Assembly: GCA_036971475.1 (NCBI GenBank)
Contig: JBAIZL010000006.1
Span: 4,973,001-5,037,000, forward strand
Length of the DNA stretch: 64,000 nucleotides
Origin: Prosapia bicincta
Lineage: Eukaryota > Arthropoda > Insecta > Hemiptera > Cercopidae
Direction: 5' to 3'
Position 1 is the stretch's first letter. Each line of letters begins with the position of its first letter. The translations under genes and the position numbers were made by a program. The notes under the pieces were generated by a model that worked only from the letters and a program-made list of their open reading frames with translations, was not told the origin of the DNA and did no database searches. This document shows positions 1 to 11,215 of this stretch, piece after piece.

Positions 1-112
1 AGCATGCAGTACGCTTTTGTCTTCTTTATATCTTTCAGCAAAAGATCTGCCTGCTTGTCCAATATAGAACTTATTGCAGTTGTTGCATTGTAGTTTGTAC
101 CAAAGAATCACA
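1..112 (-). pseudogene. Penelope-like GIY-YIG endonuclease fragment
   Basis: Read on the minus strand this encodes a piece containing YKLQCNNCNKFYIGQAGRSF, the typical start of the GIY-YIG endonuclease domain at the C-terminus of Penelope-like retroelement proteins (Y-K-L-x-C, then FYIGQ-G-R). The frame runs off the window edge. At about position 113 it meets, head to head, a PLE 3' end in the opposite orientation. It is a fragment with no start codon. Confidence 0.7.
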
Positions 113-300
113 ACTACAACAATCCTAGTGGCAAAAATACGAGGCTGGAGAAGTCATAAGACAAAAACGTTTCCTCCAAGTGTAAGTCAACAGTTTAACG
201 ACCTTTAGTTAACAAAAGTCTGGTCAAAGTAATATCAAAGTGTAATAAGTAATTAACAACCAGCTCATCATGAACAGCAACAAGATTTCGAACATATTAT
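113..300 (+). repeat. PLE 3' end, copy 1 (shared with 52.66-52.85 kb)
   Basis: About 190 bp here closely matches 52660-52845, including the shared stretch around the hammerhead-like motif at 141-176. In the 52.6-kb copy this sequence directly follows a decayed GIY-YIG tail, which identifies it as the 3' end of a PLE. In this copy the ribozyme-like core is damaged: CTGGAGA instead of CTGANGA, and AAAA instead of GAAA. Confidence 0.6.
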
Positions 301-419
301 TCATAGTATGTTCATTATGTACGAGGGCCGTTTTTTTTTCAACCTCCGGTGGGCCATAAATAAAAGACAAGTGAATAGAACAAAATTATTTTATTACCAA
401 AATGTATGTACACTTATGC

Positions 420-2295
420 TTATTTCTCAATATAATTACCCTGAAGATTGAGGCATTTGTCATACCTGTGGACAAGCTTTCCAATACCCTCTTCATAAAA
501 TGTTGCCGCCAGTGAATTTAAATGAGTCTTGACCGTGTCTTGAAGTTCCTCAGTAGTCGGAAAGTGCTGACCTCCAAGCCATTTCTTCAGTTCAGGAAAA
601 AGACGGAAGTCGCTCGGTGCTAGGTCGGGACTGTAAGGTGGGTGGTCGAAAATTTCCCACTTGAATTGTTCAAAAAGTTGTTGGGTTACACCTGCAGTGT
701 GAGGGCGGGCGTTGTCATGCAGCAGAACAATTCCTGATGTCAGCATGCCTCTTCTTTTGTTCTGAATGGCTCGCCGCAAACGTCGTAAAGTTTGGCAATA
801 AACAGCTGCATTAATTGTGGTCCCAGGCTGCATGAACTCCACAAGCAACGGACCTTTTTGGTCCCAAAAGACCGTAGCCATAACTTTTCGGTTGCTGAAA
901 GTTTGCTTGAATTTTTTGGGTTTATTCGGTGAATTTGTGTGCATCCATTGTTGAGATTGTTGCTTTGTTTCGGGTGTGTCATGAAGAATCCAGGTCTTAT
1001 CTCCGGTTACAATTGATTTTAAAAAATCTACTCCTTCATTGCGATAACGTTCAAGGAATGTCAAAGCTGAAGCCATTCGGCGAGTTTTGTGGGTGTCACT
1101 CAACATCTTTGGCACCCAGCGAGCACAAATCTTTTTGTAGCCTAAATGTTCAGAAACAATAGAGTACAGAGAAGATCTCGACACTTCTGGAAATTCCAAA
1201 GACAAAGCACTTATTGTGAATCTACGGTTTTCTTTAACCACTTTGTCAACTCGTTCAACAAGATCGTCTGTAGCGACAGACTTGCGTCCTTGACCTCCTT
1301 CATCATGCACGTCGGTTCGGCCAGTTTTAAACTTACGACACCATTCCCGCACAACACCTTCACTCATAATTAGGGATGGGCCGATTCCTAAAATTTTCGA
1401 TTCCGATTCCGATTCCGATTCTAAAATTTTCCTTTCGATTCTCGATTCTTTACTCGATTCTCGATTCTCGATTCTTTCAAGTTATATTAGCTTACATGCT
1501 AGTTCTCTAATAATTAATTTAGTTAACATCTTGGTCATATGGCAAAACCTTTTAAAAGTTCTGTTTTAATGTAATAGGCTACACAAAACCTTCAACAATG
1601 AGAGTGATATCTGTCTATAATATAATTTATTAAGGTTAAGTTTCGGAGGAATAATACAGTGTTTCTGTTATCCGTCTATTCGCTCAACCGTCATGGCCAC
1701 GGTTCCGACGGTGACGGTTAATCGAGTTTTTACTGTACTTTTTTGTGTTTTGTTCTGACATCCACAAATCAGTGGCAGTAAGACATGTGGGGGAGAGAGA
1801 GCAAAAGAGAGTAACGAACCCACTCTAGTGAGAGAGAGACGAGCGATGTCAAACGACCAGAAATGGTTACGATCTTGATTGCTGTTGCTTCATAAATAAT
1901 AATATTTTCGTTTACTTTAATCATTTAATTCATTCAAATCAACTAATACATAAATAAGACATAGTTGGTAATTAATTATTTTTCCACACAAATATAATAC
2001 ATTTTGTTTGGTAATAAATTACTCCACACGCATATTTTAATAGTTAACAAAATAGGAATCGGAATCGACACTTTTATGAATGAAGAATCGAGTATCGACG
2101 ATTCCTCGATACCACCTAGAATCGACGATTCCTGGAATCGAGAATCGGAATCGGCCCATCCCTACTCATAATGTTTTCTCCGTAAACACAGCACATTCTC
2201 CGATGGATTTCTGCTGCACTATTCCCTTCTGCTTGCAAGAAACGAATAACACTTCTCAACTCACATTTGGCGGGAGAATCAATAGACGCGGCCAT
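420..2295 (-). pseudogene. mariner transposase (D,D34D), interrupted
   Basis: This is a Tc1/mariner-superfamily cut-and-paste transposase. The N-terminal part starts at the ATG at 2295 and runs to the hAT insertion at 2164. The C-terminal part resumes at about 1370 and ends at the stop at 420. The catalytic pattern is visible: D in VTGDKTW, D in LLHDNARPHTA, and D in [11 protein letters not shown], with 34 residues between the second and third D. The N-terminal segment looks like the mariner HTH region (FLQAEGNSAAEIHRRM). Counting one copy of the 8-bp duplication, the two parts would be in frame, 357 codons plus stop, with no other stop seen. The hAT insertion is therefore the only visible lesion. 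Confidence 0.88.
1371..2164. mobile_element. non-autonomous hAT element (794 bp)
   Basis: The ends are inverted repeats beginning TAGGGATGGGCCGATTCC. Both ends are rich in GATTCC/GAATC repeats. It is flanked by an exact 8-bp target duplication, CTCATAAT at 1363-1370 and 2165-2172, which is the hAT signature. No transposase frame is present inside, so it would need a helper element. It splits the mariner transposase reading frame. Confidence 0.9.
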
Positions 2296-2457
2296 GTTTA
2301 CCCGACTGCAGCTAAGCGCAAACTGGCTACTTGAACTCGGGAGTGACAAAAGTTGTAGTGGGGAAGATGCGCGATCGACTGCTGGGCACAGGGCCGGTCT
2401 GTGACCTTTCTAGCCATCATGGCGTGCGATCGGAGGTTGAAAAAAAAACGGCCCTCG

Positions 2458-3654
2458 TATGTTGATTATTCATCAGAAAAGTGCCACTGTAATTCCCTCC
2501 CTCCACCACAATATGTATTTCTCTTTTGATTCTGAAGGTGAAACATAAACTGACAAATATACTAAGAACAATATGGATTGAGATATCTAAACCCATCTCT
2601 TTACTCAAAGCAAACTTTTCAGGAAATAAAAAAAACCCTATGGAAATTAAAACATCGCTAAGGAGATGTTTCTGCGCAGTTAAAAAATTTCAAGATCAAA
2701 TAATATACATGAACAATGATATGACTGAAGTTCTCAGTTACAATCGTATATACTTGAGAAGACTAGTTTTTAGTCTGAATATATTTAAACAGTTTCATAT
2801 AATTACCTTACTGGCTAAAACCAACCTAAGAAGTAAAATTAGTTTAGTAATTCTATAGACTAAATTACATTAAAAGGTTTAGGAGTTTGATATTAAACAG
2901 ACTAAAATTGTCATAACTATTCATGTTTATGCTCGGAGGGATTATTGTTTAAATAAATCAGGTTGATTTTCAAGTAAGGTATAACTATTTAATTGGCGAT
3001 GATAACCACAGTTGGTTTTTCACCAGGAAAAATTAATTAATTAAAAAAATTAACAGGCAAAGTTTCAATAATGATGTTATAGTCATCAGGCCTTATTTCC
3101 CCTACACTCTATTAAAAAATAGCCTTGTGACATAACCTTAGTATATTTATGAAAACAGCGCATATACGTTTTCATGACAACACCTTTGTCCATCTTATCT
3201 AGCAATAACTCAAGAAAGCTTGATTGTGGGTCCTGAGAAGTGGTAGATGTAAAATCCTCAAGCGCAGTCACGTAGCCATATTGAAATGTTGCCTGTTAAC
3301 TAAATAGTTGTACCTGACTCTTAAACCAACAGAATTTATTTAAACAAAAATGACATAAAATAAAAACAATGTCATCTCAAAACTTTCAACAAGTCCACTT
3401 GATACAAAAGTAATAAATCAATATCTCATCCTTCATGTGGTTCTAAAAAACCATAACTAGTTACAGGCCCTCCATTCTGACAATTCTAGAATCTGCTAAA
3501 TCTTACAATATTTTTTATTGTCTTAGATTTATTACAAATCTATATTAAGGGAGTGGATATTTGCTTCCTGAATAGTTTTATTTTTTAACAATGATTGGTT
3601 CGATTGATAAATAATTTCCCCTCAGGCCAGTATGTTTTGCTTTAATTGTAACTC
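2458..3654. other. no recognisable element; one weak possible exon
   Basis: AT-rich sequence with no hallmark of a known gene or repeat that I can see. The only candidate is a minus-strand open stretch from about 3300 to the stop at 3086, preceded on that strand by an AG that could be a splice acceptor. Its peptide (including LLLDKMDKGVVMKTYMRCFH) is not recognised. It could be a terminal exon, a pseudo-exon or chance. Confidence 0.3.
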
Positions 3655-4140
3655 AGTCAGAATGAAATTATAAGTAATTATTGTGTAACTAAATGATTAC
3701 TTTTAAAGTTACTTGGTGACGCGTTTCAAAACAATTGTTTCATTTACGAAGCTGATATTCTACTGCTGGCGCTCACACAAGGTTGCAGGTATATGATTTA
3801 TGTATGTAGAGGGGTGGGTTAAGCTGGTTGTTTACTACATAATGGAATAGGGTGTTGGATTAAAAGTGTGTGTGTGGTCGTTTTATAAAAGATATGTTGT
3901 TTTTCTGTTGTTTGATGTTTGTATATTTTGTATTTTTCTGTAGTGGTAAGTTTTTTACTATGGCCTAATATATGGGGAATATTCAAGTTATTATTGGTGT
4001 TGTGTATATCTGTTTTGTAGCTGGATTTTGGGTTTGTTTTTGTCGTTGATGTGTTCTTTAAATCCTGTGTTAAATGTACCTGTTTGGCCAATGTAGAAGC
4101 TAGGACCGTCATGACATGTTATTTTGTTTATACCAGATAA
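3655..4140 (-). pseudogene. PLE fragment: GIY-YIG remnant plus 3' end
   Basis: On the minus strand, 4140 to about 3790 encodes a frameshifted GIY-YIG domain: GPSFYIGQTG and FKEHIND in one frame, then a second frame ending in [13 protein letters not shown], a typical PLE C-terminal motif. Downstream, 3780-3655 is the PLE-B 3' end, with GAAACGCGTCACCAAG preceded by an AACAATTGTT stretch. The order matches a 5'-truncated PLE copy. Confidence 0.65.
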
Positions 4141-5423
4141 ATTATATTTGTCTGTTTGTTGTATATGTTATCTTAAAGTCTGCAACCTTGTATGACCGCC
4201 TGCAGTATAGTGTCAGCTTTGTAAATGAAGCTATATGGTATATAATGGAGAGAATTGGACCAATAAATACTATGCTTCAAAGAAGGTTTGATACTATTTA
4301 CTTGTGTGATACATTATAAAAATTTTGAGTATAATTGAGTCATTACTGATTATATATTCATTTTTAAATGTGTTAATTAAAAATCTATTCCTATAAAGGA
4401 AAAGGTTTAAATGTTGCATTAAATTAGCAAAGTTCTGGTCAGATATACTTATTGTTCATATGTAAAATATTAATTTTTTTTATCTTAAATTTTTGTATGC
4501 AAAATTAAGTTTGCATTAATTAATAAAGGTGTATTTGGATACTTATTAAATTAAATTACTGTAAGAAATTATGGGACAGATATATTTTAAATTAACAAAA
4601 CTACAAATAAAAAAACCTAATTAGAAAATGATCACCCTTTGTGGAAGTACTTTACAAAATGGAAATCGAGTTATATATTTTCAAACTTCTTGGAAGCTCA
4701 ATATTTGGAAATTTCAAATGAGTGTAATATTAATATCAAATAATTCATACTGAGTAATAGTGGGTGTAAACCATCTATAATGTGGCTATGGTGATCCAAT
4801 ATTTGTGGTGGTATAAAAAGAGCTTACCAGTACCAAAAGTTAAGTACAAGGAGACAAAAAGTCTCAGTAACAAGCACTGAAGATCAACCAACAATGCATA
4901 TAATATATTGTAACAATAGTAAAACCACGTGAAAAACTGATCAATATTCTAGAGCAGAAAAATTATTTAAGCATAGATGGGTTCATTTAAAATATTGTGT
5001 ACTATAAAGCAACCCATTGAAGATATATTAACTCAGTCTCAAAACAAAAAAAGCACAAGTTATCTTTTTAAAAATATTTATGATTATTTTGTTATGGTTA
5101 AAAACATGGGTAAAATGATCCACATTTTTTGAGCAAATGAGACTCAACTGTCAAGAATTATCATAAAAATGAAAATCTAATTTCAGGTTTAAGCATGAAA
5201 GGAATAATTTAAATCAGAGAAAGAAATTGTACTTCTTGTTTTATCTACCTCCAGTTCCAGCATCTGTTGTGCTCACTGAAAATTGCCTCATTATTTTCAT
5301 GTATTAGTTGGTACATGCCAATATTTTTCCTCCATAATAAAAAAAAGTATAAATTACCAAAAATTCAAAAAATATATATACATAATTGATAAATTATACA
5401 ATTATCAGTAAATATACAGTAAA
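4141..5423. other. AT-rich intergenic sequence, nothing recognised
   Basis: No coding region, inverted repeat or known element was recognised here. Open stretches are short and have biased AT-rich composition. Confidence 0.5.
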
Positions 5424-5545
5424 GTTGCTTGTTGTAATCATCTTGAATTCAATGATTAAACTAGGAAAAATTATTGTGTACTAGACTATCAGTATCATAA
5501 ATGAAACAATTGTTTCAAAACGTGTCAGCTTTTTATTCTCTTGCC
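5424..5545. repeat. rearranged PLE-B ends
   Basis: 5424-5468 is the PLE-B extreme 3' end on the minus strand (tgttgtaatcatcttgaatt). Right after it, 5505-5535 carries the internal part of the same end in the opposite orientation (aaatgaaacaattgtttcaa then cgtgtcagc). This is another head-to-head arrangement, here scrambled. Confidence 0.5.
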
Positions 5546-5954
5546 AGACGAAAATCATCATTGCCTCCCTCAAGTGTTATTTATAATAAAATTTCCATAA
5601 ATGAAACTAATCAAAATAAAATAAATAGTTAAAACTAATTTTAATTATCTAAAACTGAATAAATTAAAATTACACAAAATTTAAATATTGTTAAATAGAT
5701 TCAGGTGGCGTAAGAAAGCGATGACATGGTCGATAGCTGTGAAACCTTCCCTTAAAACCACCTTTAAACTACCTCGAAGATCGTAATGAATATACGAACG
5801 TGTTTGATTGTGAAGGTACTTCCACAAAACTGACATTAAGTTCATAAGTATTCACTAGTTACACAATAAGTACTTATAGAAAATATACATTATTTTACAA
5901 AAGCATCACTCCAATTGAAGCAAACAGAAACAGTAAATTTTGTCACGCATAAAT

Positions 5955-6240
5955 ACTGCTCTTTAGAAAGACTAGTTTGTGTTAGTGAGGGTGGTTTGAA
6001 GAGTTATGAATAGAGGTTTTAGTGTGTGGGTTTGCGGTAACACATGTTAAATTTAGGTGTTTGTCTGTACTCGTAATTTTTAAACTGTTTTCTCTTTTTT
6101 AATAATGTATGATAGTTTTGGGTATATGGAATTGAGATATTATAAAATTATGTGTTTGACATTTATTTCCTTTGTATAATGTGATATTGTCATCTATGTA
6201 TTTATACCAGTATATAGCGTTGTCTGAGTTATTTACTTAA
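5955..6240 (-). pseudogene. PLE reverse transcriptase fragment (YIDD)
   Basis: The minus strand encodes YWYKYIDDNITLYKG, the catalytic YxDD motif of a Penelope-type reverse transcriptase. It is followed by FNMCYRKPTH, matching the conserved F-x-x-Y-R-K-P-T block, and then in another frame SSNHPH-HK, the start of the thumb region. Stops and frameshifts interrupt it, so it is an old fossil. The order of the three blocks supports the call. Confidence 0.7.
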
Positions 6241-7439
6241 AACTATCGTTTTAACAAAAGAATTAAAGTATAATTTGAAGAATATATTTTTCAATTATAA
6301 TTTCACAAAACACATGCTCAAAACAAATTACAGGAGAGAGATATGGAACCTGTAATCAACTTACATTTCTGTGCAAGTAACATTATTTATTTTATTTTTC
6401 TCAGATGATTAATCAATTTATGTATTATAGCCTAAGAACGATATGACAAGGATTTTTAATGGTACGCAGGATCAAGCTAAGAGAAGAATTAAGGTACATG
6501 TGCAAAGTAAATCTATTATAAGTATAGGTGGAATAAACGTGGAGGATAGTTTATTCAAGATTGAAATAATTTCTTTAAAAATAATAAATAACAATTTATA
6601 GACAATCCAGAATATATACAATTATATTCATTGTCTAGCATATAAAATAAATACAGTTATGTTGCAGTAAATTATTGTACATACTTTACAATATTATTAA
6701 GTTAATGTTAACATAATATAAAATTCATATTATATTATTAAATTTCAAACAATTGACTAACATATTCTCGCTATAACAAAGATAGATCCTGGTTATATCA
6801 GCTAGGCCCCTTGAACAGTTCTAATGCATGTGGCACTGAAACAATGAATTTATAATAGATTAATTTCTTTAAAAGAAGTACATGTAGTATCTAATACCAA
6901 CATTTTGACTTAACTGAGAGGTTTTATGTTCTACTATTGTTTTTAACATGATATTTTTTTAAAAATTAATTAATATGCAATTTTATATAGCTTTCAATTA
7001 CTTTTTCGTATTCAAGAATAATTCAGAAAATAAGATCTGTTTTCTTAAAAATATTTTTCATTAAATTTTTCAAATCTTTATCTACTTTTCTACATAGTTT
7101 TCATCTTTTTTTAAATAGTTGTCATAATATCCTATTGGGTTTTGCATCATGAAGTCATAAATATTTACTAATCCTTAAATGCTTCTTTTACCTTGCCATA
7201 AGTGGTGAAACATCAGCGGAGAAACTCCTTTAAGTAAATGAACAAGTGAAAATCAACTAAGCAGTAGGTGGTAAATTCAGTCTATTCTCATTTAAAGAAA
7301 CTGATCATATTTTTAGTGGATTAACTCATCTTCATACATTAGAAAAACATGTTGCTTATTCTGTGTTATGTGCTGAAGAGTAGCAGCTACGTTTTTTGTT
7401 GTTCCTTCCTGCAAAAATTCAATTAACATCAAATTTTTT
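6241..7439. other. AT-rich intergenic sequence, nothing recognised
   Basis: No gene or element was recognised. Composition is strongly AT-rich with many short homopolymer runs. Confidence 0.5.
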
Positions 7440-8000
7440 TCTCTTCCATGGCGCTCAGTCCGATGTGGACCTTGACCTCCTCAATCAGCCTTCATCAGAT
7501 ACCTCGATCCTGTGCTGCTGCTTTCCAGTTCCTCCCATTCAGCAGGGTTCTTGCAACCTGACTGGCGCAATCCATCCATCCAAGTCTAGGACGTCCTTTT
7601 GCTCTCATTTTGTAGATAGTTCTATCTAGTAGGCTTCTGGGTACATCACTCTCCTCCATCTTGCCCACATGCCTTGCCCAGCACAGTCATACATTTCCTA
7701 TTACTTTCCCTATTTTAGGTTCTCCAAAAAACTTGTAAAGCTCGCCTCCACTGCCCACCAACATTCACATAACCAAGAATTCTCTTGAGGATTTTTGTTT
7801 CAAAGACAGCCAGGTTGTTTTCCTCATTCCTCCTTAATGCCCAAGATTCAGAGGCATGAGTTAGTACAGGACGGATTAAAGTCTTAAGCAGCATCATTTT
7901 TGTTTTCCAACTTAAATACTGGCTGCTTAGTTGAAATCCAAAGTAGGGTTTATTGTCAATCGCTATCCTTTTATTCACTGCAATAGAGGTCTTATTATTG
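7440..8000 (-). pseudogene. LINE ORF2 C-terminal fragment
   Basis: The minus strand from about 8000 encodes WKTKMMLLKTLIRPVLTHAS followed by ESWALRRNEENNLAVFETKI, the post-RT region typical of endonuclease-reverse transcriptase LINEs. It continues in a shifted frame with GQWRR, then WARHVGKMEESDVPRSLLD, GRPRLGWMDC and LIEEVKVHIGL, the usual C-terminal end. Catalytic RT motifs are absent, so this is a 5'-truncated, frameshifted copy. The clade is not determined. Confidence 0.8.
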
Positions 8001-9110
8001 GAGATAGCATCACATGTCTAGCCCATAAAAACAAGACATTTTTGAAAATTTCCATTTTGAAATTATTTCATTGGCCTTGACTTTGATTGGTGTTGTCATA
8101 TGATGCAATTAGATTGACTGATAATTTGACTTAAGGATTATGTTAGAAACCCATCTTTTATCTCCTAAAGAGAGATTTTTCTCTAAATTTTTTATCACAT
8201 TTTTCATCATATCAGTCCAAAAAATCAAAATCACAACCTATTTTTGTCACTAAGTCACACCTAAAATAAACAAAATTGAAAAAATTGTAAATTTTCAAAG
8301 ACAATTTTGTAAATAAGTGATCTATTCAACTTCAAAACTTAAAATTCTCAAGTTGAAATTGTGAATCACTGGGCTGCACAAATAATTTTGTCTATGGTAT
8401 TATAAAATCTTATATAATCACTGATGCTTGCCCTGATTATGGTTCATTATGGATATTTTCCAGTCTGTAGATATAAGTTCCCAACTCCTCATACAATTTG
8501 TTGTGGCTCGTCACATTAGGATCATACATTTCACTTATCTATCGAGGAATTTCCCCTGCTGAAACATTCCTTGCTGCAAAACTGAATGTATTTCAAACTT
8601 GGATGCCTGTTAAATTGTTTTAGACATTTTACGCTGACTCTAAGGAGTACAATGCAACAATACCAATACAAATGCCATGTAATGCTAAAGGAATACTGGG
8701 AATTCGGGCTTGCATGCATATTTAAATGCACCTACACAATTTGATTAGCTAAGGTTATCTGGATCTTACTTTCTGAAGCCCTAGTATATATTTATCTAAC
8801 CTGACCTAACTTTCATAAGAAAAACGAAGGCATAAGGTCATGACTTTCAAGTTAAGGACTTGTTTCCATAAACGTACGATATTTAAAATGAAAATGCCCG
8901 CCTTTGTTACAAGTGGTAACAAAGATTTTATTCCGTAATATTTTGTTTACCATATTTTCATAAGGATGAGTAATAAGTAAAAATTATCTACATGATTTAT
9001 AAGAACATTTTGTAATTTTTAGACAAATATATTATTAAATATAAAACGTATAATATTTAAAGTAACATAAAACTAACAAGATATAACAGAAATATAATAT
9101 AATTATTAAC
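8001..9110. other. AT-rich intergenic sequence, nothing recognised
   Basis: No coding or repeat structure was recognised. A ctaacctgacctaac run near 8800 resembles degenerate (CCTAA) telomere-like sequence but is very short. Confidence 0.45.
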
Positions 9111-9596
9111 ATGGAAAAATATGAACTATACAAAGACTTCTCATCTTCAGTAGTAGCAACTTGGTTAGAAGACAATTTATATATTCCATGTTTGTTCATA
9201 TACAGTAATACTTCGACTTACACTACCTCGTCTTACATGATTCCCAAGTTACGCGGTTTTATATCATGCTGTCCGAGTTACGCAGACGTTGGTCTATTCT
9301 GGAAGAAATTGCTTATGAGAACTTTTATAGCTCATGAAGAGAAAATATTTTTAGGTTTTATGGCCGCCAAAGACCGATTGACAGTGATATTTGGCTCAAA
9401 TACAGTTGTTGACTGTAAGTTGCAATCTCTTATAGTTTATCGCTCAGACAATCCAAGGGTATTAAAAAATATTTCTAAAGCTATCTTGCCCGTGATTTTG
9501 GAAGTCGAATTGGAATGGTTGGGTGATAGCATCTTATTTTGCTACTTTGCAACAAGCAAAGTAAGTGCTACTATAGGCAAGTTTAAAACATTCTAA
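9111..9596 (+). pseudogene. Tigger deletion derivative with a fused 161-codon frame
   Basis: From about 9204 the DNA reads like a Tigger-type terminus (acagtaatacttcgacttac, then repeats of the cgtcttac/gagttacgc type). It is fused near 9285 directly to a transposase segment with DVGLFWKKL, RTFIAHEEK, AAKDRLTVIFG and DNPRVLKNISK, the DDE_1 domain around the first catalytic Asp of Tigger/jerky-type transposases. The ORF starts in flanking DNA and ends in a PLE tail (9548 onward), so it is a chimera and not a working transposase. Confidence 0.75.
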
Positions 9597-9600
9597 AAGT
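9548..9600 (+). repeat. short PLE-A 3' end fragment
   Basis: The stretch aagtaagtgctactataggc followed by aagttt is the PLE-A terminal sequence found at 13.99, 28.0, 46.36 and 54.8 kb. It forms the end of the chimeric Tigger frame. Confidence 0.55.
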
Positions 9601-9898
9601 GTAAGTAATAAGTATGTTAAAGAATACATTTAACCTTAACTTACTAACATGATTGATAAAAAAAAGTTTATATAGTTCACATGTGTTCAAATAACATAAG
9701 AATAACTTTATATGTGAAGGTACTGATTAAGTTTGGGTTACTTATTATTATAATCAGGCTTCTCACAGCTAATAAGTCAGCTGTCAACTACAATTTTCTT
9801 GAAAATATTAACAAACATTTTATTCCACAAAATGTCATAAATATTGCATTGTTTTGCAAATATTTTGCGCATTGTTAGTGTTTAATATAGAGGTAATA

Positions 9899-10288
9899 AT
9901 ATCAGCGACTACCGCTCCGATCGGTAAAATATTTTTTTTTCTGATCAATTTGACCTTGCTGAACACGAATCTAAAGTTTTATTACTGCAAACACATATTT
10001 ACATTTAAAAAAATAACCTAACCTAACCTGTCTTTGGTGCTTACTAACGCTCCGATCGGCAAACTGTTTTTTTCCTGATAGATTTGACCTTGCTGAATAG
10101 AAGATAACAAATCTGAAGTTATTTTTAACAGAAAACACATATCAACCTAAGAAAACCAGGTCAGGTCAGGTTAGGTTAGGTTAATATTTTTCAAATGTAT
10201 TTGCAGTAAAAGAAAATTCACATTCGTGTTCAGCAAGGTCAAATTAATCGGAAAAAAAATTTGCCAATTGGAGCGGTAGTCGCTGATC
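9899..10288. mobile_element. MITE with about 65-bp TIRs and an internal third TIR copy
   Basis: Left end cagcgactaccgctccgat and right end (reverse complement) cagcgactaccgctccaat match for about 65 bp, including tttgaccttgctgaacacga. A third, partial copy in the left orientation lies at 10046-10110 (cgctccgatcggcaaa ... gaccttgctgaa). The interior holds aacctaacctaacctg and ggttaggttaggttaa, short TTAGG-type arrays. There is no coding capacity. I could not define a target duplication, so the superfamily is open. Confidence 0.75.
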
Positions 10289-11215
10289 TTAATAATTACC
10301 AATCTAAATTCCTCACCCTCTTCACCAATTTTCATTTAAATAGGAAATATATAGTTATTATATCTTCTTATCACGAAAGAAGGATTTGTGGTATTTATTT
10401 TCCGTTACCCGTGTTCAATATTAGTAAAAAAATTTATACCCAGCGATGTAGAAAGTTATTAAAAAAACAAAAAAATTATAAACCTTTGATCATGTACCAA
10501 AAATTAATAATTTTTAAAAGCAGCAGTACCCACCCCTCCACAGCACACCTAAAGCGTTACAAAATCAACGTTTTAGCTTTATTTTTTAATGTAGCAACTC
10601 GCAAAATGCCTCGAAACGTAATTAAACTTACTGATGACCCAAAAAATTACAAATTTGAAAAAAATCAACTTTAACACATCAATTCAAAAGGTTTTGTGCA
10701 GTGTAAGTTCTATCGTAAAACTCCCTAAAACGGTTAAGCCTGATAACGAAGGGTCAATGTTATATAATGAAAGGTTAAGTTGTCTTTACTCTTCTATTGA
10801 AATTTAGAGGTTAGGAAATTAGGGTTTAATTTTAATGCCTAACACTAAGGTTATAACGTTTTGTTAGTATTTGTATATGAGTCCTTATTTATTTTGTCTC
10901 ACCTATTTTTATCATTGCAATCACGATGAAGTAGCTAGCCACATTATTTAGTACTGCAGACCTAGCACGCTGTTTATCTTCAGCCATATCAGAACCCATT
11001 ATTGGCTTTATTCGTTGCATGTTTTAATTTAATTTAAATAGTGACGCAAAATTTACTTTAAACTGTTTTCGACTAAAATAAATAAATCACTATTCTACTC
11101 CTCTCAGCTCTTCTCACTACGTCTATTTTATTAACTTGAACTCCACACTCTCATTCAAAGTAATGCATGTGACAGTATTACTACTATTACTAGTGAGAGT
11201 TGTTGAAATGTTTGG
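10289..11215. other. intergenic; 137-codon open frame judged non-coding
   Basis: An open frame covers 10261-10674 on the plus strand. It begins inside the MITE end and has no recognisable domain. The rest is AT-rich without features. Confidence 0.45.

Larger units (their letters stand above)
322..2457 (-). mobile_element. mariner element split by a hAT insertion
   Basis: The terminal inverted repeats match: cgagggccg followed by a T-run and caacctccg at the left end, and the reverse complement ending at 2457. Each end is flanked by TA (320-321 and 2458-2459), the expected mariner target duplication. Without the nested hAT (1371-2164 plus one 8-bp duplication) the element would be about 1.33 kb, the usual mariner size. 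The transposase is on the minus strand. Confidence 0.92.

Noticed and set aside
2526..2858. 110-codon plus-strand frame as a gene
   Set aside because: No recognisable domain, AT-driven composition and no splice or promoter context.
8801..8815. Telomere or subtelomere signal from CCTAA-like repeats
   Set aside because: Only two or three degenerate units here and inside the 10-kb MITE, with single-copy genes nearby; this is not a telomeric array.
10261..10674. 137-codon plus-strand frame as a gene
   Set aside because: It starts inside a MITE terminus and shows no domain or conserved motif.
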